Shown here: piece by piece, positions 1 to 7,884 of the stretch
Layout: the number at the start of each line of letters is the position of its first letter
Numbering within the stretch: position 1 is the first letter of the stretch
Source of the DNA: Bacteroidetes bacterium UBA2475
GTDB lineage: Bacteria > Bacteroidota > Bacteroidia > B-17B0 > Aurantibacillaceae
NCBI GenBank assembly: GCA_002342065.1
Contig: DDPF01000015.1
Coordinates: 1 to 15,004 of the forward strand
DNA length: 15,004 nt
Direction of reading: 5' to 3'
Translations under genes and position numbers: made by a program
Notes under the pieces: generated by a model
What the model was told of the DNA's origin: nothing
Databases searched by the model: none
Seen by the model: the letters and a program-made list of their open reading frames with translations, nothing else

Positions 1-1724
1 AATGCTAAACTATTTGTTACGGATCCTGTTGTTACGCCATTTACACTAAAAGTAAATGGGGCTACCCCGCCCGTTACTCCTGTTATACCTAATACTCCTG
101 TATTACCAACACATGCCGTGGGTGAGGTTGTAAAGGTGACGTTGGTGGGGGGCAAAGATCCTACAACAGTTATTGTTTTTGTGAACGGACAATTATTAAT
201 ATCCTGTACGCCTACTGTATAAGTGCCGGGAGCTAAATTGGTAAACGACGTTCCCGTTCCAAAAGGACCACCGTTAATATTATATTGATAAGGAGCTGAT
301 CCTCCGGTTACTGCGCCAACATTAACAATGCCTGCATTTCCAGAACATGGCGCGTTTACAGAAGTTAAACCTACGTTTGTAATTCCTGGTGTATTAGCAA
401 TATTGGTTACAGAAGAAGTCACACAGCCAAAGTTATTGGTGAATGCCACAGTATAAGCTCCTGTTGGCAAACCTGTAGGGGTTTGTGTTACTATTGCAGT
501 TCCGTTTAATGAAAAACTCACGACAGTTTGACCGGCTGGTGTTGTATTATTAATAACTATACTTCCATTATTATTACCACATATAGCATTTGTAGGAACC
601 AACGTTAAACTTGGGTGGGGGCTAACTTGCACTGTTTGTGTTATTATCTGCACGCAAGGCACATTGGTAACTGTATGCGAAATTGTATATATACCTGGTG
701 TATTAAAAGTAACGTTTGTTGGGTTTACCGCTGTTGAAGTAAGAGGCGTAGCGGCAGGACCAAAATTCCATTGATGTGTGCCACCAGCTAGTGCGCTTGT
801 AAAATTAAATGAGTTACCGGTTAAACATTGTTGTGCCGGTGTTGGATCGCCTGCGCCGCCCGGGCCAGAATTAGCAGTTGTGAAGTTTGCATTTGATTGA
901 TTAACTGTTACAACGGCTGTGGTATTGCCGATCACACTTCCGCAACCACCACTACCAGCCACAGAATAAGTTGTAGTTACAGTTGGTGAAACAGAAATTG
1001 TATTTCCATTTAAGTTGCCCGGTTGCCATGTATAAGTATTTCCCGCAGAACCTGTAACTGTTAAGTTAACAGCGTTACCCTGACAAATAGTTTGGTTACC
1101 TAAAGTTAAAGGATTTGGAATTGGATTACAGCTTACCTGTGCGGATCCAAAAAAGTTTAATGATACATTAGTAGTTACACTGCTATAATTAGAAAAACAA
1201 ACAATAAATTTTTGTCCACAAGTTACAGCTAAGCCTGGAGGGAAATTAGCAGCACTCGCACCGACAGGTACAGTATTTGCAATACCGGTTCCGCCAGTAC
1301 ATAGTGAATTCCAGTTACAACGAATCGGTGCTACCAAATTTCCTGTAATTTGTGCACAGTTATTTGTGTAAGGATACATGATCCAATCGTAACAGCCGGC
1401 TTGAGGATTAACAGTTCCGGCACCAAAAGAAAATTCAAGAATACCTGTTGTTTGTACATTAATGATCATCCAAGTGCTATTTAGCGCGCCAGATAACAAA
1501 CACCCAAATCCGCCAACGCCAGTCATGGGAAAAACAGCGTTACTTGGATTTCCCAAGGAGCCTGAAGGGGGTAAGGCGCCATTTCCATTTGGGTTAATAC
1601 CAAAACTGGCATTACTGCAAATGTTAACGGCCTGGTTACATTCTGTTGCTGTTACCTGCGAAAAACTTGTCTTACTAAAGCCAAGTAATAATAATAAACT
1701 ACTAATTGATATAATTTTTTTCAT
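1..1724 (-). CDS. Secreted multi-domain adhesin with Ig-like, PKD and SprB-type repeats (C-terminus outside window)
   Basis: A frame open from the ATG at 1724-1722 to the window edge encodes at least 574 residues. It begins with a Sec signal peptide (MKK, a Leu run, cleavage likely before Gln23). Residues ~23-195 form a Cys-rich N-terminal domain. After it come an Ig-like segment (~200-270), a PKD-like domain (~280-365, with HQWNFG near 316) and SprB-type repeats starting near 375, 455 and 533. The repeats show the C-x-G-N-x-G start, GG-x-x-PY/PF centre and LAPGTYTVGVQD-type end. Proteins of this build in Bacteroidota are surface adhesins or gliding-related proteins, usually exported by the type IX system through a C-terminal domain; that domain would lie beyond base 1, so T9SS export is inferred. 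The start is one base after the stop of the upstream gene (TAATATG), indicating one transcript and translational coupling. Ligand unknown. Confidence 0.9.
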   Translation of the reverse strand, partial: MKKIISISSLLLLLGFSKTSFSQVTATECNQAVNICSNASFGINPNGNGALPPSGSLGNPSNAVFPMTGVGGFGCLLSGALNSTWMIINVQTTGILEFSFGAGTVNPQAGCYDWIMYPYTNNCAQITGNLVAPIRCNWNSLCTGGTGIANTVPVGASAANFPPGLAVTCGQKFIVCFSNYSSVTTNVSLNFFGSAQVSCNPIPNPLTLGNQTICQGNAVNLTVTGSAGNTYTWQPGNLNGNTISVSPTVTTTYSVAGSGGCGSVIGNTTAVVTVNQSNANFTTANSGPGGAGDPTPAQQCLTGNSFNFTSALAGGTHQWNFGPAATPLTSTAVNPTNVTFNTPGIYTISHTVTNVPCVQIITQTVQVSPHPSLTLVPTNAICGNNNGSIVINNTTPAGQTVVSFSLNGTAIVTQTPTGLPTGAYTVAFTNNFGCVTSSVTNIANTPGITNVGLTSVNAPCSGNAGIVNVGAVTGGSAPYQYNINGGPFGTGTSFTNLAPGTYTVGVQDINNCPFTKTITVVGSLPPTNVTFTTSPTACVGNTGVLGITGVTGGVAPFTFSVNGVTTGSVTNSLA

Positions 1725-1725
1725 A

Positions 1726-2220
1726 TTACCTGGTTATTTGTTTTGAGATCAATTTAAAAACATCTTCTTTTTTTGTACCGCTTTCAAGAACTTCTCCGGC
1801 ACTGTTGTATAAGATCGTTAGCGGAACTTGGGAGGCACTTAAATTATTTATTAATTGTTTAGTTTCTTCGTTTTGAATTAAACTTGATCTTGCCTGAAGA
1901 CTGTCGCGCTTTAACGCTAATTTGTAATTCAAAACATCTTCGGCAATACAATAATTAAAAAAGTAAAGTCCTTTATTACCGCCTTTTAATTTTGCTACCT
2001 GATAAATATTCTGAACTCGTTGGATTTCTTTATTAAGCTCGCGACTTTGATTATTGTTTGGTGTCCAAAAGGAAACAAAAACTAATTTATCATCAATATT
2101 GGCTTTTGGATCGGCTTGTTTAATAAGCTGTTTTATATTTTCAAATGGGATACTTGGGTTTTGGCTTTTGGAAATAAACCAAAAAAAGGCTAGAAAAAAT
2201 AGAATATAGTTTTTTTTCAT
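1726..2220 (-). CDS. Small exported thioredoxin-fold protein lacking CXXC
   Basis: The product is 164 residues from the ATG at 2220. The N-terminus (MKKNYILFFLAFFWFISKSQ) is a Sec signal peptide, which is why this start is preferred over an in-frame ATG at 2301 that would bury the signal behind 27 extra residues. The mature part has a thioredoxin-like order: strand LVFVSFW (47-52), a helix, strand LYFFNY (85-90), and a cis-Pro-type strand VPLTILYNSAGEVL (132-145). At the place where TlpA-like proteins carry CxxC, this one has TPNNNQS (53-59), and its only Cys is residue 91, so it is unlikely to be a dithiol oxidoreductase. It is immediately upstream of, and coupled to, the adhesin gene, which suggests a periplasmic accessory or folding role for the adhesin. 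The fold assignment is a motif reading, not a search result. Confidence 0.75.
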   Translation of the reverse strand: MKKNYILFFLAFFWFISKSQNPSIPFENIKQLIKQADPKANIDDKLVFVSFWTPNNNQSRELNKEIQRVQNIYQVAKLKGGNKGLYFFNYCIAEDVLNYKLALKRDSLQARSSLIQNEETKQLINNLSASQVPLTILYNSAGEVLESGTKKEDVFKLISKQITR

Positions 2221-2241
2221 TTGGAGATATTTTAAGTTACT

Positions 2242-2271
2242 CAAAGTAAGAGTCTTTAACAAAAAAAACAA
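2242..2271 (-). promoter_or_regulatory. Candidate Bacteroidota-type promoter of the thioredoxin-like/adhesin unit
   Basis: Read on the minus strand, TTG (2271-2269), 19 bases, then TTACTTTG (2249-2242). This is one mismatch from the Bacteroidota -7 consensus TAnnTTTG with the usual -33 TTG and spacing. Transcription would start near 2236, about 16 bases before the ATG at 2220 and downstream of the alternative ATG at 2301, supporting the shorter gene. Confidence 0.4.
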
Positions 2272-2368
2272 GAATTTCCCTAACCCGATAATAGCATTCA
2301 CTCAACAAATACTCTCTTTGTGGCAATAGATCTAATTTCTAAATTATTTAGGTTAAAATTCCGGAAAA

Positions 2369-2395
2369 TAAAAAAGCCTCTCATTTCTGAAAGGC
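2369..2395 (-). terminator. Rho-independent terminator after the cold-shock gene
   Basis: On the minus strand an 8-bp stem (GCCTTTCA paired with TGAGAGGC, one G-U pair) closes a GAAA tetraloop and is followed directly by six T. It lies 32 bases after the stop of the cold-shock gene and separates it from the thioredoxin-like gene. Confidence 0.85.
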
Positions 2396-2426
2396 CTTTC
2401 TAATAAGCAGGAAATCTAAAAAAAGA

Positions 2427-2615
2427 TTAAGCTAACTTTACGTTAACAGCGTTTAAGCCTTTTTTTCCTTCTTGGATTTCAAATACTACATTGTCGTTTT
2501 CACGAATATCTTCTTTTAATCCTGATGCGTGTACAAAGATTTCTTGTCCACCGTCTTCTTTAATAAATCCAAAGCCTTTTGCTTCGTTAAAGAATTTTAC
2601 TACTCCTGTTTTCAT
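2427..2615 (-). CDS. cspA: Cold-shock domain protein (CspA family)
   Basis: A 62-residue single cold-shock domain: a five-stranded OB-fold that binds single-stranded RNA and DNA and melts RNA secondary structure in the cytoplasm. RNP1 is KGFGFI (13-18) and RNP2 is IFVHAS (26-31); the start MKTGVVKFFNEAKGFGFI and the end GLNAVNVKLA are typical. It is slightly shorter than the 65-70 residues of proteobacterial members, as is common in Bacteroidota. It lies 71 bases downstream of the RhlE-type helicase on the same strand with no obvious terminator between, so the two probably share a transcript; a clear terminator follows it. No Shine-Dalgarno sequence precedes the ATG; the upstream stretch is A-rich. 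The family is certain, the specific paralog is not. Confidence 0.95.
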   Translation of the reverse strand: MKTGVVKFFNEAKGFGFIKEDGGQEIFVHASGLKEDIRENDNVVFEIQEGKKGLNAVNVKLA

Positions 2616-2686
2616 TGTTTTGTTGTTTTTTGTTCGGTTCTTACACCAAACTGGTTATTTATTTGTTTTATTATTTCTGTATCTGA

Positions 2687-3817
2687 TTAATTAAATGGAT
2701 GAGTAGATACAACCTCAATATTTTTCTTTATTAATTTATTTATGTCTTTTAAGTACGGCATTTCTTCATGTGTGCAAAACGACATTGCTACTCCCGATTC
2801 ACCGGCTCTACCTGTTCTTCCAATACGGTGAACATAAGTTTCTGCCTGCTCAGGAATTTCGTAGTTAATTACGTGTGATAATTTATCTACATCAATTCCT
2901 CTCGATGCAATATCTGTGGCTACTAATATACGAATAGTTCTGCTCTTAAAGCCTTTTAATGCTCTTTCTCTTGCACCCTGAGATTTGTTGCCATGTATAG
3001 CTTCTGCGCTAACACCCATGGCGTTCAAGTCTTTAGCTACTTTATCGGCCCCACGCTTGGTACGTGTAAAAACCAGAGCATGCTCTATTTTACCGTTACT
3101 TAGTACATGTTTTAACAATAAACGCTTATTTTCTTTTTTTACATAATATACTGTTTGTGTTACAAGGGTGGCAGTTGATGACACCGGTGTAACCGCTACA
3201 CTAACAGGATCTTTAAGAATAGTGTTAGCCAATTTCATAATATCAGGCGCTGCCGTTGCAGAGAAAAATAAAGTTTGACGTTTTGCAGGAAGTTTTGGAA
3301 TGATCTTTTTAATATCATTAATAAAACCCATATCCAGCATACGATCCGCTTCATCTAACACAAAAAATTCAACATTGTGTAGTTTTACAAATCCCTGGTT
3401 CATAAGGTCTAATAAACGGCCCGGAGTTGCTATCAACACATCAACGCCTCTTCTTAAATTATTAACCTGTGGCCCTTGCGATACGCCACCAAAAATAGTG
3501 CAATGCGAAATTCCTAAATTATAACCATAAGCTGAAAAATTTTCGCTTATCTGCGAAGCAAGTTCACGGGTTGGCGCTAATATTAACGCTTTAATTGTGC
3601 GTGGATTTTGATTTGTTTTTCTTTCTGATAATAATTGTAAAATAGGTAATGCAAATGCTGCTGTTTTACCTGTACCTGTTTGTGCGCAACCAAAAATATC
3701 TTTTCCTGCTAATATGTGTGGGATGGATTGTTCCTGAATGGGGGTGGGTGTTGTATACCCTTTTTTGTCTAATGCCAGGACTAGTGGCTTAATAAGTCTT
3801 AAGTTTGAAAATGTCAT
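2687..3817 (-). CDS. rhlE: DEAD-box ATP-dependent RNA helicase, RhlE type
   Basis: The 376-residue protein has all the DEAD-box motifs in order: Q motif TPTPIQ (23-28), Walker A AQTGTGKT (45-52), Ia APTREL (81-86), Ib TPGR (131-134), II DEAD (155-158), III SAT (186-188), TDIASRG (301-307) and VI HRIGRTGR (330-337). It is a cytoplasmic ATP-driven RNA unwinding enzyme of the kind used in rRNA maturation, RNA decay and cold adaptation. The protein stops shortly after the second RecA domain, without the long basic C-terminal tail many RhlE and CsdA proteins have, so it is a minimal helicase core. The downstream neighbour is a cold-shock protein gene, fitting a cold-response role. The promoter candidate at 3963-3992 implies a leader of about 140 nt. 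The RhlE label rests on the N-terminal segment and could be a neighbouring DEAD-box subfamily. Confidence 0.95.
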   Translation of the reverse strand: MTFSNLRLIKPLVLALDKKGYTTPTPIQEQSIPHILAGKDIFGCAQTGTGKTAAFALPILQLLSERKTNQNPRTIKALILAPTRELASQISENFSAYGYNLGISHCTIFGGVSQGPQVNNLRRGVDVLIATPGRLLDLMNQGFVKLHNVEFFVLDEADRMLDMGFINDIKKIIPKLPAKRQTLFFSATAAPDIMKLANTILKDPVSVAVTPVSSTATLVTQTVYYVKKENKRLLLKHVLSNGKIEHALVFTRTKRGADKVAKDLNAMGVSAEAIHGNKSQGARERALKGFKSRTIRILVATDIASRGIDVDKLSHVINYEIPEQAETYVHRIGRTGRAGESGVAMSFCTHEEMPYLKDINKLIKKNIEVVSTHPFN

Positions 3818-3962
3818 TAATTGTTTTTTCGTTTATAAATTTACACGCATGACTTTTGGTCAAGCATTTTTTGTTTTGATCTAAGAAAAGTGTAAAGTTG
3901 AATCGAATTGCAATTAAGGTGTTACAAACGTGATTGAGATACAATCTTCTAAAGAAGTTCCA

Positions 3963-3992
3963 CAAATGTAAGCATTTTATTAACAATCCAAA
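3963..3992 (-). promoter_or_regulatory. Candidate promoter of the helicase/cold-shock unit, with long leader
   Basis: On the minus strand TTTG (3992-3989), 18 bases, then TACATTTG (3970-3963), an exact match to TAnnTTTG. Initiation near 3956 would leave a leader of about 140 nt before the helicase ATG at 3817. The leader contains a small hairpin (CTTC-TAAA-GAAG). Long structured leaders are known for cold-induced genes in other bacteria; a thermoregulatory role here is inferred. Confidence 0.55.
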
Positions 3993-4057
3993 ATTTTATT
4001 TTGTGTTTTTATGTTAATTGTTGGGGAAGTCAGTAATAGTGGGCTATCAGAAGGGTT

Positions 4058-4115
4058 AATAGTTAATAGGGATTAGTTATTAGGGAGTATACTCCTTGAA
4101 TTACTATTAACTATT
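4058..4115. repeat. AT-rich inverted repeat around a 12-bp palindrome
   Basis: AATAGTTAATAG (4058-4069) and its exact complement CTATTAACTATT (4104-4115) flank the perfect palindrome GGAGTATACTCC (4084-4095). Variants of GGGATTAG and AATAG recur through 4056-4127, so the patch looks like a decayed repeat. It sits just after the stop of the tricorn-like gene, but no T-run follows, so it is not a canonical terminator. The rest of the 311-bp gap 3818-4128 holds only the helicase promoter and leader. Confidence 0.6.
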
Positions 4116-4128
4116 CCCTAATTCCTAT

Positions 4129-7100
4129 TTACTTTTTAATCGTCTTTAACAACTCTTCCACCGCTTTTTCCAATTGCTGGTCTTTTCCTTTTAAAGCAAG
4201 CTTAGGATCAAGTGTTTGTTTAATGTCCGGCTCAAGATTAGTATTCTCGTAATATTTACCATTCATATCTACTACGCCAACCTGAGGAATACCAAAAGTT
4301 AATTCTTTATCCTGCAAATTTTCCCACCAAACCGCTGTTCCTGTGCCCGGAACAGGCATCCCTATCAGCTTACCGATGCCTAACGTTTTGTAAATCACCG
4401 GAAACATGTGCCCGTCAGAATAATTGCCTTCGCACATTAAAACAGTAGATGGTTTTCTCCACTTATGTCCCGGCTCCTCACCAATTTTACGTTCGCGTGG
4501 TATAAAATCCAAATATTTTTTTCCTCCTAAAAATGTAGCAAGGTCATCGTGTAACCAACCACCGGGATTAAAACGTGTATCAACTACCAAACCTTCTTTG
4601 TTTGGATACTTACCTAACGCTTGTTCGTAAAAAGCCCTGAAACCTTCATTATCCATAGCTCTCACATGCATAAAGCCCAACTTGCCGCCAGATAATTTTT
4701 CTGTTTCTTCTTGTCTTTTTTTGATCCAGCGTTGATATAATAACTCGCCCTGTTCTGCCAAAGTAATTGGTTTAAAGGTCTCATCCCAACGTTTCCCGGT
4801 TTGACTGTCAAACAAACTCAATAAAATAGTTTTGTGTGCTTGTCTGTTCAATAACTCCCAATAATTTACTTTTTTGTGATCTATTGTTACGCCATCAACT
4901 TTTTCAATTACTACACCGGCTTTTATTGGTGTTGTTGCGGTTAGTAACGGACTCTTATCCATTACCTCAATTATTTTCATACCATTACCGGTATAACTTT
5001 CATCATAAAATACTCCTAAAGCAGCTGTTTCATCTGGGTTCTCAAATTTAGGATTAGCGCGGCAACCGGTGTGCGATGCATTTAGCTCACCTAAAAACTC
5101 ACTTAACATTTCTGCAAAATCACGGTTATTATTTATGTATGGTAAAAATTTCTCGTATTGTTTTTTATAATAGTTCCAATCGGTGCCTTGTAAATTGCTT
5201 ACATAAAATTTATTATTTACCTGACGCCACACATGTTCAAAAAAGTATTGACGCTCTTCGGCAGTTTTTAGTTCCATTTCTGCTTTAAACGAAATATCTT
5301 TTTTCTCTTTACTGGCGATAACAACTTTTACTAATTTTCCGTCAGCCATTAAAAATAAATGTTTGCCGGCTTTATCTATCCATAAATTTCCAGCGGCATT
5401 AGCACCTAATTTTAAGAACAATTTTGTTTCGCTGTCTTTAATATTATTTACCCAAAGATCATATCCTTTTTCAAACTTACACAAATAGAATAGTTGATCA
5501 CCATTCTCTGTTATTACAGCGTCCGCAAGATCAGAAGAATGTATGGTTAAACGCTCTTTACGATCCCACAATCCCTCCATATCAATTTTAATATCGTTTA
5601 GTTTTGTTTCAGTTACGATTGCGGTTGCTGTTTTTAATGATTTTAATTCATTTGCTTTTTCAACTTCTTTTTTCTTTTCTTCAACTTCTTTTATCAAAGC
5701 ATATTCATCGCTGCTTAATTTAAAACTTTCATAAAATTCTTTATTAAAGAACTGGCCGTAAACATCTGATTGTGTACCATGACTTGCATGATTTTTCATG
5801 CCATGACGGTTAGAGAACCAGATCATCATTTTACCACCGCACATCCATTTAGGATTAGAATTATCGTAACCACTTTGCGAAAGATTGATCAATTTACCTT
5901 TACCTGTGGTTTCAATTAAACCTACCTGCGTTAACCAGTTATTATCTTCTAAATAATTTACGAGTAACCATTTTCCATCAGGCGACCAATCATACCACTG
6001 ATCGCCATCAGAATAAGAATAGTTTTTATTTGCCGGGAGAATTTCGCGAACCAATTTTGTTTTTATATTCACAATTTTAACTGCTGTTCTGTCTTCTAAA
6101 AAAGCAACTTCATCACCGCCTGGCGAATATTTTGGTTGAAACGATTCTTTTGATGACTTGATAATTGTTTCTTCTTTAAGAACAGTTGAATTGAAGAAAT
6201 AAGACTCTTCCTTGCGTGTTAAACTAGTCTGATAAATACCCCAGATATTATTTTTTTCCGCTGCATAAACGATCGAGCGGCCATCTGAACTAAAGTCTAT
6301 AGAGCGTTCTTGCTCGGGCGTATTTGTAATACGTTTAGTGGTGCCACCCTCAACCGAAGTAACAAAAACTTCACCTCGTAAAATAAAAGCAACCTCTTTT
6401 CCGTTTGGCGAAACACTCATTTCTGTAGCACCAGTATTTTGTACATAATTTTTTTGTTTATTAAAACGGTCGTCGTTAATAATTGTAACGGCTACTTTTT
6501 TTACTTCGCCATTTTGCAACATCGTATAGATCTCACCATCGTAACCAAAACACAAAACACCTTCTTGTGATGAACTTAAAAAACGCACCGGATCTTTCTC
6601 ATATTTTGTTACCTGTGTTTTATTAGAAGGATCTTTTAAATTAAATTTCCAGATGTTATACGTGCCGCTTTTTTCTGAAAGAAAAAACACATCATCATTC
6701 TTTTGTAAAACAGGACTACGGTCTTCACCTTCAAAATCACTTAGTTTTGTATAGGTATCCGAATTTTTTTCGTACATCCATATATCGCGGGTGATAGAAG
6801 AGGTATGGTGTTTACGCCATTGATCTTCGCCGCCTTTTTTATCGTGAAATAAGAATTTATTTCCGCTTGCATCTAATTTCACATCTTCCATTGGCCACGA
6901 AGTAACCATGCTTTCTTTTCCGCCATTAACAGGTACAGAATATAATTCAGGTAAACGACCACTAGGGAAAACCACACTTGTGTTTACATCTACTCGTGTA
7001 GAGCCATAATAGATCTGTGAACCATCGGGTGTAAAGCAATATGGAAAATCAGGAGCAGAGTAATAAGTTAATCGTTTAGCATTACCACCTTCCGCAGGCA

Positions 7101-7377
7101 TAATAAATACATCGTAATTACCAAATCTGTCTGAGGCGAACGAGATCCATTTACCATCAGGCGACCAAACCGGCATAAAATCGTGCCCTTCGCTCAGAGT
7201 TAATACTGTGGCCATGCCACCTGATGCATCTACTTTATAAAGATCGCCTTTAAAACTAAAAGCAATTTGTTTTCCGTCAGGAGAGATAGAAGGATAGCGC
7301 ATCCACAAAGGAGTTTCAGCCTTTTGAGAAAATGCAAAGCACGTTAAGAATAGCGCAGTAAAAATGAAACGATTCAT
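4129..7377 (-). CDS. Exported tricorn-like serine protease (beta-propeller, PDZ, S41 domains)
   Basis: The 1082-residue protein has a signal peptide (MNRFIF...AFS, cleavage near 17/18). TolB/WD40-like propeller blades follow, with SPDGK-type signatures at 32-36, 72-76, 323-327 and 465-469, covering roughly 25-550. A charged linker (~558-600), further propeller strands, a helical segment (~705-765), a PDZ-like part (~785-855) and a C-terminal S41 domain complete it. By analogy with Thermoplasma tricorn (Ser745, His746, Ser965, Glu1023) the catalytic residues are Ser768-His769 (NASHTG), Ser987 (NYSDGH) and Glu1044 or Glu1049 (YENTNLEPD). The active site therefore looks intact. Archaeal tricorn is a cytoplasmic complex that trims proteasome products; a signal peptide here argues for a periplasmic or surface peptidase, as in other Bacteroidota. 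The length is normal for the family. A 107-aa exported protein lies 93 bases upstream on the same strand. Substrate unknown. Confidence 0.9.
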   Translation of the reverse strand: MNRFIFTALFLTCFAFSQKAETPLWMRYPSISPDGKQIAFSFKGDLYKVDASGGMATVLTLSEGHDFMPVWSPDGKWISFASDRFGNYDVFIMPAEGGNAKRLTYYSAPDFPYCFTPDGSQIYYGSTRVDVNTSVVFPSGRLPELYSVPVNGGKESMVTSWPMEDVKLDASGNKFLFHDKKGGEDQWRKHHTSSITRDIWMYEKNSDTYTKLSDFEGEDRSPVLQKNDDVFFLSEKSGTYNIWKFNLKDPSNKTQVTKYEKDPVRFLSSSQEGVLCFGYDGEIYTMLQNGEVKKVAVTIINDDRFNKQKNYVQNTGATEMSVSPNGKEVAFILRGEVFVTSVEGGTTKRITNTPEQERSIDFSSDGRSIVYAAEKNNIWGIYQTSLTRKEESYFFNSTVLKEETIIKSSKESFQPKYSPGGDEVAFLEDRTAVKIVNIKTKLVREILPANKNYSYSDGDQWYDWSPDGKWLLVNYLEDNNWLTQVGLIETTGKGKLINLSQSGYDNSNPKWMCGGKMMIWFSNRHGMKNHASHGTQSDVYGQFFNKEFYESFKLSSDEYALIKEVEEKKKEVEKANELKSLKTATAIVTETKLNDIKIDMEGLWDRKERLTIHSSDLADAVITENGDQLFYLCKFEKGYDLWVNNIKDSETKLFLKLGANAAGNLWIDKAGKHLFLMADGKLVKVVIASKEKKDISFKAEMELKTAEERQYFFEHVWRQVNNKFYVSNLQGTDWNYYKKQYEKFLPYINNNRDFAEMLSEFLGELNASHTGCRANPKFENPDETAALGVFYDESYTGNGMKIIEVMDKSPLLTATTPIKAGVVIEKVDGVTIDHKKVNYWELLNRQAHKTILLSLFDSQTGKRWDETFKPITLAEQGELLYQRWIKKRQEETEKLSGGKLGFMHVRAMDNEGFRAFYEQALGKYPNKEGLVVDTRFNPGGWLHDDLATFLGGKKYLDFIPRERKIGEEPGHKWRKPSTVLMCEGNYSDGHMFPVIYKTLGIGKLIGMPVPGTGTAVWWENLQDKELTFGIPQVGVVDMNGKYYENTNLEPDIKQTLDPKLALKGKDQQLEKAVEELLKTIKK

Positions 7378-7470
7378 AATGGAGATTTTAATGATATGAA
7401 AATACTATTTTTTATAATACTGCCAAAATCTATATCATCCCCCTAAAAGGGTGAATTGTCTAAACGGTAG

Positions 7471-7794
7471 CTATTCACGGTTATTCGGAGCTATCATTCG
7501 CGTGTAAGACTCATCGTTACCCGCACGGAGCTTAAGAAAAACGTTGAATTTGTTCCTGAATTTATCTTCCATATTACAAAAGAAAGGCAATTTTGGTAAT
7601 TGACTTTTTATGCAGATGCTGTAATTTGAATTTTGCGAATAAGGGCTAATGCCATAATAGCGATCTACTGAAAAATTTAAGTTACTATGAGAAGAATATG
7701 TAAATGCAGGCAAAATAATTCTGTCGTTTTTAAACTGCGCTTTAAAGAGCAGAAATGAAAAACAAAAAATTAATATTAGAAAATATTTTTTCAT
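7471..7794 (-). CDS. Small exported protein of unknown function
   Basis: The 107-residue product has a strong Sec signal peptide (MKKYFLILIFCFSFLLFKAQ). The mature part is rich in Asn, Ser, Tyr and Phe and has two Cys (positions 61 and 73). The C-terminal half carries PFFCNMEDKFRNKFNVF followed by a LKLRAGNDESY segment. From memory this resembles a short conserved pattern (FC-x2-E...R-x-G-x3-Y) seen near the end of many short exported Bacteroidota proteins with no assigned function; I cannot confirm that without a search. It lies between cphA and the tricorn-like gene on the same strand, 93 bases upstream of the latter, but nothing ties it functionally to either. It is preceded by a palindromic element, not an obvious promoter, so it may rely on read-through from cphA. 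Confidence 0.6.
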   Translation of the reverse strand: MKKYFLILIFCFSFLLFKAQFKNDRIILPAFTYSSHSNLNFSVDRYYGISPYSQNSNYSICIKSQLPKLPFFCNMEDKFRNKFNVFLKLRAGNDESYTRMIAPNNRE

Positions 7795-7802
7795 TTATCT
7801 TA

Positions 7803-7873
7803 CGTCATTGCGAGTGGTAGCTAAGCAATCTCTAAATTAGATTGCTTCAGTCGTTACCTCCTTTGCAATGACG
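7803..7873. repeat. 71-bp nested palindromic element
   Basis: The outer arms CGTCATTGC (7803-7811) and GCAATGACG (7865-7873) are perfect inverted repeats. Inside them AAGCAATCT (7823-7831) and AGATTGCTT (7839-7847) form a second perfect 9-bp stem with a 7-base loop. The sequence matches the GTCATTGCGAG...AAGCAATCT...AGATTGCTTC...GCAATGAC type of extragenic palindrome that I recall from many unrelated bacterial genomes. It lies 11 bases past the cphA stop and 8 bases before the next gene start, with no T-run, so it may be a mobile REP/MITE-like element that also shapes cphA mRNA 3' ends. Confidence 0.75.
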
Positions 7874-7884
7874 ATTTACAATTG

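Noticed and set aside
1462..1746. Open frame of 94 codons on the plus strand
   Set aside because: It lies antisense to the N-terminal part of the adhesin gene, whose signal peptide and domain order are convincing; the plus-strand product has no recognisable features.
2221..2301. Upstream start (ATG at 2301) for the thioredoxin-like gene
   Set aside because: It would place 27 residues before an evident signal peptide and lies upstream of the candidate transcription start.
3789..3986. 65-codon minus-strand frame overlapping the helicase start
   Set aside because: Its ATG falls inside the candidate promoter at 3963-3992 and its sequence lies in the leader; the product has no family features.
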